Below, piece by piece: positions 1-8,478 of a DNA stretch of 36,672 nucleotides. The position numbers and the translations under genes are program-made. Under the pieces are notes generated by a model. That model was not told the DNA's origin. It saw only the letters and a program-made list of their open reading frames with translations, and did no database searches. The first letter of the stretch is position 1. The number at the start of each line of letters is the position of its first letter. Source of the stretch: a virus. The stretch lies in the IMG/VR virus record IMGVR_UViG_3300048586_000435, positions 1 to 36,672 of that record, one strand, 5' to 3'.

Positions 1-93
1 GGGGGCGGCGGCCTTGGTGGGGGTGGCGGCCATGGTGAAGCCGGAGGTCAGGGCGAAGACTGCGGCCAGGCTCAGGGGGATCAGCTTGTTCAT
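1..93 (-). CDS. N-terminus of a secreted host protein (partial)
   Basis: The first 31 codons of a minus-strand gene run off the window edge. The translation starts MNKLIPLSLAAVFALTSG and continues to an Ala-rich stretch. This is a classic Sec signal peptide (basic n-region, hydrophobic core, likely AXA cleavage near TMAATP). An AGGAAC ribosome-binding site lies just upstream of the ATG at 93. It lies 54 nt downstream of rstB on the same strand, so it may be the last gene of the rst operon or have its own promoter. The mature protein is outside the window, so no function can be given. Confidence 0.7.
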   Translation of the reverse strand, partial: MNKLIPLSLAAVFALTSGFTMAATPTKAAAP

Positions 94-115
94 ATTCCAG
101 TTCCTCATTCGGGTT

Positions 116-147
116 GATGACATGGAGTGTTTCTCCATGACGTCATC
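116..147. other. Inverted repeat between rstB and the secreted-protein gene
   Basis: CATGGAG (121..127) and CTCCATG (133..139) form a perfect 7-bp stem with a 5-nt loop. GATGAC and GTCATC extend it on the outside with a 3-nt bulge. No T-run follows on the minus strand, so it looks less like a simple terminator and more like an intercistronic stabilising or attenuating hairpin, or a regulator site. Confidence 0.5.
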
Positions 148-1473
148 CTAGGGCCGTTCCGCTGGCGGTTCAGTGAGTGGCTGGTGACGGTTTGTATCCA
201 AATGTACAGGTAGCGTCAGGCAGAAGCGGGCGCCGACCGCGCTGGGCAGCAGCTGGACTTCACCGCCGTGGTGGCGGGCTATGCTGCGCACGATGGCGAG
301 GCCGAGGCCAGCGCCGCCGGTGCGGCGATCCCGGCTTTGATCCAGGCGCACGAAGGGTTCGAAGATCTGGGATGCCAGCGCCGGATCTATGCCGGGGCCG
401 TCATCGACCACCTCCAGCAGATAGTGATCCTGTTGCTGGCTCATGGCGAGGGTCACCCGGCTGGTGGCGTGGCGCAGGGCGTTGCCGATGAGGTTCTCCA
501 GCGCCCGGTCCAGCAGGCGGGGATCGCCGTGCCAGAGCAGGGGATGGGCGGGACGACTGAATTCGAGCCGGGTTTGTGGCCGCAGCGCTTGCCAGTCCGG
601 GAGGCGGCTGCCGGCCCAGCTGGTCAGCTCCAGTTCGCTGTATTGCAGCGGCAGCTCGGGGCGATCCAGCCTGGCGTAGGTGAGCATCTCCTCGATGAGG
701 GCGTCCAGTGCCCCCAGATCGCGTTCCAGCCCCTGTTGTTCCGCTGCCGATGGTTGCGGATCCAGCATGGCGAGCCGGTAGCGCAGCCTGACCAGCGGGG
801 TGCGCAGCTCGTGGGCGATGGCATCGGTCAGCTGTTTGCGAGTGGCCAGCATGGCTTGCAGCTGTTCCGTCATCTGATCGAAGGTGCGACCCACCCGGCC
901 CAGGCTGCTGCCGGCGGGCAGGCCGGTGCGGCTGGAGAGATCCCCGTCACCAACCCGGCGGGCGGTTTGTTCGAGCCGTTGCAGACCACGCCAGTGCGGG
1001 CGCAGCCAGAGCAGTAGGGGCAGACCGAGGGAGAGACCGATGGCCAGCAGTAGCCCCACATCGACCCAGTGCAGCTCGTGCAGATAGGAGAGATAGGGCA
1101 CGGGGCCGACGATCAGCACCTGATCGGTGCCCGGGATGCGCTGCAGGAAGGTGTCATCCTCCTCGACGATGACTATGTTGCCCGCCTCGAGAAAGGCCTG
1201 ATCCTCCTTGGCCAGCGGCTGGTTGGCGAGGGCGCCGATCTGCAGCGGCAGGGTGAGCTGGCGGCTCTGCTCCCCCATGCGCGCGGGCCAGTGCTCAGGC
1301 GGCAATCGCGCCAGTTCGCCGGTGAGCAGGCCGAGGGAGCCTTGCATCATCCGCTCCAGATAGCGGTCGCCCGCCCGCTCGGCGCTGATCTGATAGACAA
1401 AGCCGACCAGCAGTATGGCCAGGGTGAAACAGCCGATCAGCAGCAGGTAGAACTGGATAAACAGACGGCGCAT
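148..1473 (-). CDS. rstB: RstB sensor histidine kinase
   Basis: 441-residue inner-membrane sensor kinase of the RstAB two-component system; it phosphorylates RstA. The N-terminus (MRRLFIQFYLLL) and the TFLQRIP and VGPVPYL segments match enterobacterial RstB from memory. Membrane segments lie at about residues 8-28 and 139-157 and flank a periplasmic sensor. A HAMP region follows (about 158-210). The H-box AHELRTPL has the phospho-acceptor His221. The N-box is ENLIGNA (326-332), G1 is DDGPGI (357-362), the F-box is FEPF, and G2 is GAGLGLA (387-393), so it should be catalytically competent. The ATG at 1473 follows the rstA stop by 36 nt. Because rstA is split by the prophage, rstB is separated from the native operon promoter. 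Confidence 0.96.
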   Translation of the reverse strand: MRRLFIQFYLLLIGCFTLAILLVGFVYQISAERAGDRYLERMMQGSLGLLTGELARLPPEHWPARMGEQSRQLTLPLQIGALANQPLAKEDQAFLEAGNIVIVEEDDTFLQRIPGTDQVLIVGPVPYLSYLHELHWVDVGLLLAIGLSLGLPLLLWLRPHWRGLQRLEQTARRVGDGDLSSRTGLPAGSSLGRVGRTFDQMTEQLQAMLATRKQLTDAIAHELRTPLVRLRYRLAMLDPQPSAAEQQGLERDLGALDALIEEMLTYARLDRPELPLQYSELELTSWAGSRLPDWQALRPQTRLEFSRPAHPLLWHGDPRLLDRALENLIGNALRHATSRVTLAMSQQQDHYLLEVVDDGPGIDPALASQIFEPFVRLDQSRDRRTGGAGLGLAIVRSIARHHGGEVQLLPSAVGARFCLTLPVHLDTNRHQPLTEPPAERP

Positions 1474-1508
1474 TGGGTGTGCTCTCCCGTGGTCAGTGGC
1501 GGATGGCC

Positions 1509-2078
1509 CTATGATTCCCAGGCGTGGGGCACCAGCAGATAGCCCTTCTGGCGCACCGTCTTGATGCGAGTCGGGTTGTTGCTGTCATCTCCCAGCTTGC
1601 GGCGCAGGCGGGAGATGGCCACATCCATGCTGCGGTCCTGACCGTCGTAGTCGCGGCCACGCAGGTTGCGAAACAGCGCCTCCCGTCCCAGGATCTGGCC
1701 CGCATGGCAGGCCAGCTCCCACAAGAGGTCGAAGTCAGCGGTGGAGAGGGGGATGCTGTCGCCATCGAGGCGCACATCCCGACCCGGCCCGTCGATCTGC
1801 AGGCGACCGAACTGCAAGCGCTGGGGCGGCGTACTGGCCACGGCTGCTTGCGGTGCCTGTCCCTGCTGGCGAAACTGGACCCGCAGCCGGGCCAGCAGCA
1901 CAGGGGGCGGCGTTGTCTTGAGGATGTAGTCGTTGGCTCCCAGCTCCAGACTCAGGATCTGGTTCATGTCGCTGTCGAGGGAGGTGAGCATGACGATGGG
2001 GCCCTGGAAGCGTGGCCGCAGATCCCGGCACAGGGAGAGACCATCTTGCCCTGGCAGCATGATGTCGAGCAGCACCAG
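1509..2078 (-). pseudogene. rstA: rstA response regulator, 3' part (interrupted by prophage)
   Basis: This is the larger piece of the OmpR/PhoB-family regulator RstA. It starts at codon 48 (LVLLDIMLPG, keeping phospho-acceptor Asp52) and runs through the complete winged-helix DNA-binding domain to the stop. The first 48 codons are 34 kb away at 36300..36445. Joining the two at the duplicated ACCAG restores an uninterrupted frame of 236 codons, close to the 239 residues of E. coli RstA. The open frame continues upstream into phage DNA to a GTG at 2126. A hybrid protein with 16 phage-encoded residues could therefore be made, but it would lack the first half of the receiver domain. It is probably non-functional. 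Confidence 0.95.
2074..2078. repeat. 5-bp target-site duplication, low-coordinate copy (ACCAG)
   Basis: ACCAG abuts the phage terminus TGTAG. The same five bases follow the other terminus at 36300..36304. Removing one copy plus the phage restores the rstA frame. Mu-type transposition duplicates 5 bp. Confidence 0.96.
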
Positions 2079-2151
2079 TGTAGCGCCGCGAGCGTTTTGA
2101 TCACGAGGGGCTACTGTTTTGAGCACTGACGTTCGTGATCAAAACAGTAGC
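2079..2151 (-). promoter_or_regulatory. Phage right end (attR): three transposase-binding boxes
   Basis: Three copies of a GTTTTGATCACGA-like box are present. R1 is at 2094..2106 (exact). R2 is at 2116..2129 (GTTTTGAGCACTGA), exactly 22 bp further in. R3 is inverted at 2133..2145 (TCGTGATCAAAAC). R2 and R3 also form a 13-bp inverted pair (2110..2122 and 2139..2151). The box resembles the Mu consensus (GTTTCA...CGAAA). TTGATCAC occupies positions 19-26 from the terminus, the same distance as in the other phage end. These are inferred MuA-type sites; no binding data are available. Confidence 0.8.
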
Positions 2152-2174
2152 GTAAGAGCGAGTTAGGGGGCGTG

Positions 2175-3356
2175 TTACTGCTGGAGTGTCAGGAACCAGA
2201 CGTTACCGGAGCTTGAGTCAACCTGGCTCGCTAAAGCCTGGACACGGCCTAAGTCAACCAGGAGCTTACCAGTTGGGATCTTCATGACGGTCTCACCGCG
2301 CTGAAACGAAAATGCGGTCATGGCACCAGGTGTAACAACTCCATCATCTATGCGCCGGAATCGGATAGAGAACGATGTAGGGGTTACGGCAAATACAGAT
2401 ACGTTTACAGCCGTCGTGTCTGTGTAACTGATGGAAGAAACAGCATCATTGCCAAATGTAGTCGGGTGAGTAACCGTTAAAGTCTGGGTTGGCTGGTCCC
2501 ACGAAAAAGACACATCAGCTGGCACCCAGGGGGTTTTGGTTATCGTAAATACACCTCCAGGTGCTGTGATCAACCCTTTTGCAGAAGCAGCCAGAAAAAG
2601 CTTCGTCGCTACACCAAGGCCACCGCGAACATAGTGAGGCCTAAGCGGCTCTAAACTAAGTCCCTTCGTTGTGTGAGAGATAACTGGTAAAAAATTACTC
2701 TTAGAAGGAGGGTGCCCCAAGGTGACTTCACCAGTTGTTGCGACAGAAACAGAAAAACGCCCCGGGGAGAGGTATCTCTGATTTACTTCAACAGTCTGGT
2801 TGTCCAAATCAACGACATAGTTGCAGGGCACCCCGATTGATATATTGGTCGTACCACCACCGCCAGAACAACCAAGCGTGACTCCATCCAGCGCAAAGGT
2901 TTCATCCGTGACAGCCAAGGCAGATCCAACAGCACCGACCTCATGAGAAACCTGAAGGTCTGCTCCACCATTTGTCAGCGAAACCCCAGAAAAATTAACA
3001 GGAACATGAGAGCTGTTTTCAATAGCTGCCCAGTCCGGTGATAAAGCTGTATCCCGGCGCATAACAGCAGCGCACAAAAATCCTGGTGCTCCGGGGTTGC
3101 CAGAGATAAAGCCATTTCCTGCAAACATTTGAGATATTGCCTGTGCGAGCTGACCATCATCATTTTTGTCAGGGGTAATGCCAGCTGCTGCGAGTACATT
3201 GAGAAGCTCATTGGTGACCTGGTTGAACCAATCACCACCAGGAACAGTGGGAGGAACGCCCTCACCACCCTCAGTGAAATACTGACGAACTGCGGACGCA
3301 ACCGGTCTGCGGGCAGGTTCAGTAGGTACACCACTACCACGGTCAGGCCAAAACAT
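2175..3356 (-). CDS. Tail fibre / receptor-binding protein
   Basis: 393-residue last gene of the late operon, following gp48 by 2 nt, in the position of the Mu fibre gene S. The N-terminal 80 residues (PTEPARRPVASAV, GGDWFNQVTNELLNVLAAAG, LAQAISQMF) match the baseplate-attachment region typical of Mu- and P2-type fibres. The remainder is Gly/Ser/Thr-rich beta-type sequence with no family recognised, as expected for a host-range domain. The gene is visibly more AT-rich than its neighbours, suggesting recent exchange. No chaperone (U/tfa), invertase or alternative fibre follows: the phage end is only 96 bp away. Confidence 0.82.
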   Translation of the reverse strand: MFWPDRGSGVPTEPARRPVASAVRQYFTEGGEGVPPTVPGGDWFNQVTNELLNVLAAAGITPDKNDDGQLAQAISQMFAGNGFISGNPGAPGFLCAAVMRRDTALSPDWAAIENSSHVPVNFSGVSLTNGGADLQVSHEVGAVGSALAVTDETFALDGVTLGCSGGGGTTNISIGVPCNYVVDLDNQTVEVNQRYLSPGRFSVSVATTGEVTLGHPPSKSNFLPVISHTTKGLSLEPLRPHYVRGGLGVATKLFLAASAKGLITAPGGVFTITKTPWVPADVSFSWDQPTQTLTVTHPTTFGNDAVSSISYTDTTAVNVSVFAVTPTSFSIRFRRIDDGVVTPGAMTAFSFQRGETVMKIPTGKLLVDLGRVQALASQVDSSSGNVWFLTLQQ

Positions 3357-3358
3357 AG

Positions 3359-3940
3359 TTACACCTCATAGTTAAAGTCGTAGTAAAAACCAGCCAGTTT
3401 CAGGCGATTGAGCACGCATTCGAGCACCAGGGGTGCATTGCCCCGCAAAGGGGTCAGCACGTTGTCCAGCACGGTGAAGCGGTCTTCTGGCATGTCGAGC
3501 ACGTCCACGCGCAGCACGAAGCGCGTAGAGGCGGGATAGAGTGGATAGTTGACGTCTCTGAGCACGTGGTGGGGCCACTGCTCATAGACCTTGACGGTGA
3601 AGCCCAGGTCGGCGGCGATCTGCTCAATCATCCAGGTCTGCAGGCCGCCTTTGCGGTGGTATTTCTCGACCACTGCGGCGCGGCGGCGTTCGAACGATTG
3701 CTCGGCTGCCTCGCACTCCGGCAGCGCCAGATAGGCTTCCCACTCTGGCAACAGCAGGTTGGTAGTCTCGGGTCGCATCTCCAGCAGCAGCTGGTCAGCA
3801 CTGAGTTCCAGAGCGGCCAGGCGCTTGGCAAAGCCCATGACGTACTTCGGCAGGTCAGCATCGACGTCACGCGGCCATGCACGACCACGGGGCATCTGCT
3901 GCTGGAGTGATTCACCCCATTGCTCTACAGAGTGGGCCAC
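3359..3940 (-). CDS. Mu gp48-like baseplate/tail protein (DUF2313 family)
   Basis: 193 residues. In Mu the protein in this place (gp48) lies between the J-type baseplate wedge and the fibre and links the fibre to the wedge. Features seen are the N-terminal LQQQMPRGRAWPRD motif typical of the family, a central helical stretch, and the C-terminal GNAPLVLECVLNRLKLAGFYYDF. The start is a GTG at 3940 preceded by GGGGTG and overlaps the end of gp47 by 16 nt, implying translational coupling. Confidence 0.85.
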   Translation of the reverse strand: MAHSVEQWGESLQQQMPRGRAWPRDVDADLPKYVMGFAKRLAALELSADQLLLEMRPETTNLLLPEWEAYLALPECEAAEQSFERRRAAVVEKYHRKGGLQTWMIEQIAADLGFTVKVYEQWPHHVLRDVNYPLYPASTRFVLRVDVLDMPEDRFTVLDNVLTPLRGNAPLVLECVLNRLKLAGFYYDFNYEV

Positions 3941-4992
3941 GTGATCACCCCGATGACGTTCAATTCATCGATATCAGCCGGCACATCAGCAGCCAGATCA
4001 AGGGTGTAGTTTTTCACCCCGGCGGCGGTGCCAATGGCAGTACGGATTTTGGAAAGCAGCAGGGTGTCTCCCGGCTGCAGGGTGCGTTCGTAACCGTCCA
4101 GGTTGCGCTGGATAGCGGCGCGGATATCGGTACTGTCTGGCGTGGGAGTGATGGCTAGATCAGTGGTCTTGAGCAGCGGGCCGATAGGCACCGGCTCAAT
4201 GCCAGCAGGGCGCCCAACCAACACGCCAGTCGCAGGGTCAGCATGAAGGAACAGATAATTCTGCATCATGAACTGGTCGATAGGCGTTGGCAGGATGTCA
4301 GGTCGGTCATCATAAACCCAGCCGATCCCGACCGTTCCGCCGCCTTGCCATACGTCATAGGCCCATGCGCGGGTCACGCCTGCCACCTCACGCATCCAGG
4401 TGACGTAATCGGCCACCGCGCCCCCCATTGGCGGGTTGCGCTTGCGGAACAGCAGACGCTCCAGCAGCTGGTTGATGGGCTCGATATCTGCGCCGCCGCT
4501 GATGTCTTCGCTGACGCAGTTGGATTGCAGCCCGGGAACTGGGGTTACCAGTGCCAGCGGTTGGCCTGCGGCAAGGTTGCCTGCTGTGCCTGCTTCTATA
4601 GCCTGCACCTGCACTGCTACAACGCCGCCTATCGGGCTGTTGCTGCTGGTGACGGTGTATTGACGACCGTCACTGTGCTGCAGAACCGTGCCGACAGGAA
4701 CTGGCACGGTGCCGTTCAGGGTTGCGAGCCCAACAGCATAGGTCGCCTGTTTGCGGATCACCCCTTCAAACTGGGCCATTTCGATGATGGTCTGGTCATC
4801 CGACTCACTGGTCGGGATGATCTGACGGACGATCCACATCTGGTGATCGTAGAGGTCGCGCTGGCCAGCTGAAACGGCGGCATTGAGCGCCTGCTCGATG
4901 CCGAACTTTGGCAGCACAGTGCCAAGGCTTGATTCGATATCAAGCAGGCCGCTGGCGGTGATCTGGCGCAGGGTGGGGACGTTATAGGGCAT
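3925..4992 (-). CDS. Baseplate wedge protein gp47 (baseplate J family)
   Basis: 355 residues of the Baseplate_J family, the arm of the contractile-tail wedge (P2 gpJ / Mu gp47). Family hallmarks visible are the early IVRQIIPTSESDDQTIIEMAQFEGV segment, the VPVPVGTVLQHSDGRQYTV beta-domain and the PPMGGAVADYVTWMREVAGVTRAWAY stretch. The ATG at 4990..4992 lies inside the end of gp46 (11-nt overlap). It should assemble with gp46 and gp48 around the gp44/gp45 hub and spike. Confidence 0.93.
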   Translation of the reverse strand: MPYNVPTLRQITASGLLDIESSLGTVLPKFGIEQALNAAVSAGQRDLYDHQMWIVRQIIPTSESDDQTIIEMAQFEGVIRKQATYAVGLATLNGTVPVPVGTVLQHSDGRQYTVTSSNSPIGGVVAVQVQAIEAGTAGNLAAGQPLALVTPVPGLQSNCVSEDISGGADIEPINQLLERLLFRKRNPPMGGAVADYVTWMREVAGVTRAWAYDVWQGGGTVGIGWVYDDRPDILPTPIDQFMMQNYLFLHADPATGVLVGRPAGIEPVPIGPLLKTTDLAITPTPDSTDIRAAIQRNLDGYERTLQPGDTLLLSKIRTAIGTAAGVKNYTLDLAADVPADIDELNVIGVITWPTL

Positions 4993-5434
4993 TGGCTTGC
5001 GCCTCCCACCGCTTGTTGATGGTCATGGTGGTGTTGGTTCCGTCAGGGCGGGTGATGGCGATAGTGAGCTGCAGCAGCTGAAACTTGGGGATGGTGCCGG
5101 TCACCACGATATTGCTGGCGTAATCAGGCTTTAAATGGGCATCAAGGGCGGTTTGCGCATAGGTCACCGCCTTGTTGCGCACGTCGGTGGTTAGCTTGGA
5201 GCGATCGAGCAGCCAGAGCTTGCTGCCCCAAGGCTGCTCGGCAAAGGTATCGCCAATCCAGCCGCGCTTATCGCCGGTACCGTCTGGCAGCACGTCGGAG
5301 TCATCGGCGCGGGCGTCGGTGAACAGCACCTGCAGCACCAGGGTTTCGATGCCATCATCCTGACGCAAACCGGCCGAGGTGATTTCGATATCGCCCCGGC
5401 CGGTTTCGTTGTTCCAAATGATGGCTGTGGTCAT
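4982..5434 (-). CDS. Baseplate protein gp46 (Mu gp46 / gpW-like)
   Basis: 150 residues, Mu gp46 family, a small baseplate component related to T4 gp25/P2 gpW. The N-terminus has IIWNNETGRGDIEI and DDGIETLVLQVLFTDARADDSD, followed by RGWIGDTFAEQPWGSKLWLLDRSK, a strongly conserved segment of the family. The C-terminus carries the usual ITITRPDGT strand. The ATG is at 5434 and the stop overlaps gp47. Confidence 0.9.
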   Translation of the reverse strand: MTTAIIWNNETGRGDIEITSAGLRQDDGIETLVLQVLFTDARADDSDVLPDGTGDKRGWIGDTFAEQPWGSKLWLLDRSKLTTDVRNKAVTYAQTALDAHLKPDYASNIVVTGTIPKFQLLQLTIAITRPDGTNTTMTINKRWEAQANAL

Positions 5435-5440
5435 CGCCCC

Positions 5441-5995
5441 TCACACGGGGACGGATGTCTGCCCCCCACCTGATTGATTGTGTTTATGGCCATTGAGCGA
5501 TATGGCGCCGGTCTTCACATCCGTATCGGAGGTGATTTCACCAGTGACATGCAATGGGCCTTGAATCTCGTTATCAGGGGATATGATGGTGACTTTATCG
5601 TCGGCGGTGATACTGACGCTTTTCGCGCGGATTTCAGCTACGCCGTTCTTGCGAAGGATGATGATATGACCTTCAAGATGGTACATATAACTATCACCCT
5701 CTTCCAAGTCTTTAGGGCGAAACTCTTTGTGCTCAACAGCAATAGCTACCATCCCCGCACGGGCACCACCAAGCCCTAGCACGATGGCCTCTGACCCAAC
5801 TGGCGGAACAGATCCATGGCCGTAGTTCTGGAAGCGCTCGACATCATCAGCACCCTCGTCGGCAAGCACCTTGAGTTGCAGGTTCTGGCGCTGCAGGGAG
5901 TCATTTACCATGGTGACGATGGCGCGATCGGCAATCAGGCGCAGGCGGCGCTGCAGCGGGGCTAGCAGCTTCTGCACATCACGAATACTTACCAT
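5441..5995 (-). CDS. Baseplate spike gp45 (phage baseplate assembly protein V)
   Basis: 184 residues. Mu gp45/P2 gpV forms the trimeric needle that punctures the cell envelope. Visible are an N-terminal helical region, an OB-fold-like section (GSVPPVGSEAIVLGLGG, MVAIAVEHKEFRP), then the repetitive beta-helix stretch (IRAKSVSITADDKVTIISPDNEIQGPLHV). It ends in GHKHNQSGGGQTSVPV. The HxH near the tip fits the iron-binding apex described for these spikes. It overlaps gp44 by 7 nt. Confidence 0.93.
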   Translation of the reverse strand: MVSIRDVQKLLAPLQRRLRLIADRAIVTMVNDSLQRQNLQLKVLADEGADDVERFQNYGHGSVPPVGSEAIVLGLGGARAGMVAIAVEHKEFRPKDLEEGDSYMYHLEGHIIILRKNGVAEIRAKSVSITADDKVTIISPDNEIQGPLHVTGEITSDTDVKTGAISLNGHKHNQSGGGQTSVPV

Positions 5996-7068
5996 GTGGT
6001 TGCCTCTTTGGTCTGTTTCTTGGTCACTTCTGCGGGGATCAGCATCGCCTCGCGCGGGGTCAGGTTGATGATGGCCTCACGGCCTGCCTGGTCGTCTTCC
6101 ATCAGGGTCACCGAGACGATCAGCCAGTTCACATCCAGTCCCTGTATTTCGCACTTAACGGGGCACATCCGGTTGATGCGCCAGAGTGGGCCGCTGTCGC
6201 CTTCCATCCCCTGAGTGCGCCAGCCAGCGACGGTGATCTCGGTCTGGGTACCTTCGCCAATACTGCGCTGTTTCTGCCACTGGCCGCGCTTGCTGGCACC
6301 TGCCACGGTGGTGACATCTTCGGCGATGATGATGCGGGGGCGATAGCGCGGCACATCCGGATCGGTGATGGTGGCCTTCTGGCCGCCAATGGTAGACGTG
6401 GCCGTGTTATCCCATGTTGAACCGCCACCGTAGCTGCTGCCCTTGACGATCCACTCTGATGCCCGGTCGCGCATGCTGAAGTTGCCGCGCGCCGCCAGAA
6501 TATTCTCGCCCAGGATAAGGCTGGCGCCCATCGCCTGCTCGCTGGCCTGTGTCAGCACCAGCTGGCCTTTCTCGTTGGTGGTGAGCAGCACGGCCCGCTG
6601 CTTGGCATGACGGTCTAGAAACTCAAAACAGGTTTCTCCCTGCTCGATAGTTGGGCGAGGAAAAGGAGCGCCAAGGTCACACTCCACCACCACCTCGATA
6701 CCGAACGGGGCGCAGATATTGCGGGCCACCTGGTCGAGTTTGACGTTCTGCCATTGGCCGGTCTTGTAGATGGCCGAGCAGTCCACCAGATCGCTGGTCT
6801 TGCTGCGGCCGCTGACCACCCAGCTGACCTCTTTGGCGTCATAGCTGGGGGTGAAGTCGTCAACGTAGCCGGTCAATACCAGATCATTGCCAATATGCAC
6901 GGTGCAGGCGCTGCCTTCGCGGATGACCATCGCCTTGGCATCATCCCATTTGCGGGTCAGGTGCAGCTCGAAATCACCGGCAATATCGCGCAGGCTGCGG
7001 GTGATGCGCGACTTCTGCCAGCCGCTATAGAGCTGACCATCTACGCGCAGGGTTATGGGCTCAGCCAT
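5989..7068 (-). CDS. P: Baseplate hub protein gp44 (gpP)
   Basis: 359 residues. Mu gp44 (P) is the trimeric hub related to T4 gp27 and P2 gpD, sitting above the spike. Family features are the N-terminal LRVDGQLYSGWQKSRITRSL, the AGDFELHLTRKWDD strand, GYVDDFTPSYDA and the SGRSKTSDLVDCSA motif. The ATG at 7068 overlaps gp43 by 8 nt. The gene sits directly upstream of the spike gene, as in Mu. Confidence 0.93.
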   Translation of the reverse strand: MAEPITLRVDGQLYSGWQKSRITRSLRDIAGDFELHLTRKWDDAKAMVIREGSACTVHIGNDLVLTGYVDDFTPSYDAKEVSWVVSGRSKTSDLVDCSAIYKTGQWQNVKLDQVARNICAPFGIEVVVECDLGAPFPRPTIEQGETCFEFLDRHAKQRAVLLTTNEKGQLVLTQASEQAMGASLILGENILAARGNFSMRDRASEWIVKGSSYGGGSTWDNTATSTIGGQKATITDPDVPRYRPRIIIAEDVTTVAGASKRGQWQKQRSIGEGTQTEITVAGWRTQGMEGDSGPLWRINRMCPVKCEIQGLDVNWLIVSVTLMEDDQAGREAIINLTPREAMLIPAEVTKKQTKEATTW

Positions 7069-8467
7069 TGCTCACCTCGTCCACAACCTGAATGTTGGTG
7101 CTCGGGGTGATAAAGGCCGGATCGCGCAGCTTGTTGCCCATCACCAGCCGATCGCGGTACTCGGCATTGCCATACTGCTGCCACGCCAGCAGGGAAGATG
7201 CTGTGGTGGTGGTCAGGGTGATCTGACGGCGACGCGGCAGTTTGGCGCCACGTTCGCGGCTGTCGTTGAGCAGGGCAAGGCGCAGATCGCGCAGGGCACG
7301 CCACACATCGCTCTGCTCGGCCTCTACCGCATCCATGGCCAGCTCGGCCAATATGTTGGCCCAGTAGTTGGCCAGCTGTTCCAGATCGTCAGCGGTCAGC
7401 AGCAGATTGCGATCTGCCCCCACTACGCCATCCATGGTGACCGGACGACTGATCTGGTTGTTGACCTGATCGCCGGTCAGCGACTGGCCAATGGTCACCT
7501 GACCGCTCTGGTCAGGGGTAAAATCGCGGGTGGTACCGAGATCCGCACTGGCAATGGCACTGGCCGCCGCAGTGGCGGTGGCTCGGTCAATCAGCGCGGT
7601 GAAGGCCTTGCCGTTATCGAGCGCGGCATTCAGCTCGGTTGGGGTGTCGATAGTCGGTACCGACGATGCCACGCCGGTGGTCACATCGCTGTTGATGCTG
7701 GTCGGCAGCCCGCCCGTGATGGCCAGCTCGGCGCGCATCCCTTCCCAACGGCGGCTCACCTGGTCATAGACAGACAGGGCCCGGATGGGGTCAGTCACCA
7801 CGCCTTTGACATCCTCCACGATGCCGGTCACTTCGCGGGCCAGTTCGCCCGGGTAGGCCAGCAGCGAACCTACGCTATCCTTGGTGCGCATCAGGCGATC
7901 GGTCCACTCGCGGAACTGGTCAGGCAGGGAAGGCAGGCCACGAGTCAACTCGTCCAGATCGTCGAGGAAGGTATCGACCATCACGCCCATGTTATCGATG
8001 CCAGTGATAAACGAATCGAGGAATGATTGCTCGCTGGCGCCCTGCGCCGCGTCGGAGGCATTGCCCAGGGTGGCGGCGGTATCGATGGCGGCAGAGGGGA
8101 ACAGGTGCTTGCCTGCCTCCCATACCGTGAAGGTGACATAAGCGACGCCATCTTCTTCGTTATCGAGGCGGTGGCTGACTTCGCCGACCTGCACGGTGCG
8201 CACACCCCACCACGGGTGGATCATCTCGCCAGTGCCGGGTTCGTTCAGGGCACCAAGCAGGCTGCGCAGCTGGGTCAGACAATCCTTGCCGACCAGCTTG
8301 CCGGTGATCTGCTCGTTGGTGAGCACGGCGCCGTTGTCTTCGGTCCAGCCGCTTTCGCGCTTGGGGTATTCGCGGGGGATGGCACGGCGACCGCCTTTGC
8401 CTTCTACGGTATTAAGCAGGAATTCAACGCCCCGGATCGAGGCGGTCAAACGCTCTTCAAAGCTCAT
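7061..8467 (-). CDS. N: gpN (gp43), DNA circularisation/tail protein
   Basis: 468 residues. The N-terminus (RLTASIRGVEFLLNTVEGKGGRRAIPREYPKRE) is the conserved domain of Mu gpN, annotated as DNA circulation N-terminal family. It is structurally a baseplate/tail-tip protein (T4 gp53/LysM-like role inferred from position). The middle is long and helical with Ala-rich stretches. The gene lies between tape measure and hub, with an 11-nt gap containing GGAGGG before the ATG at 8467. Confidence 0.88.
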   Translation of the reverse strand: MSFEERLTASIRGVEFLLNTVEGKGGRRAIPREYPKRESGWTEDNGAVLTNEQITGKLVGKDCLTQLRSLLGALNEPGTGEMIHPWWGVRTVQVGEVSHRLDNEEDGVAYVTFTVWEAGKHLFPSAAIDTAATLGNASDAAQGASEQSFLDSFITGIDNMGVMVDTFLDDLDELTRGLPSLPDQFREWTDRLMRTKDSVGSLLAYPGELAREVTGIVEDVKGVVTDPIRALSVYDQVSRRWEGMRAELAITGGLPTSINSDVTTGVASSVPTIDTPTELNAALDNGKAFTALIDRATATAAASAIASADLGTTRDFTPDQSGQVTIGQSLTGDQVNNQISRPVTMDGVVGADRNLLLTADDLEQLANYWANILAELAMDAVEAEQSDVWRALRDLRLALLNDSRERGAKLPRRRQITLTTTTASSLLAWQQYGNAEYRDRLVMGNKLRDPAFITPSTNIQVVDEVSNG

Positions 8468-8478
8468 TCAAACCCTCC

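Noticed and set aside
2094-2145. Right-end inverted repeat as a rho-independent terminator
   Set aside because: The 26-nt spacer and lack of a T-run argue for transposase sites rather than a terminator.
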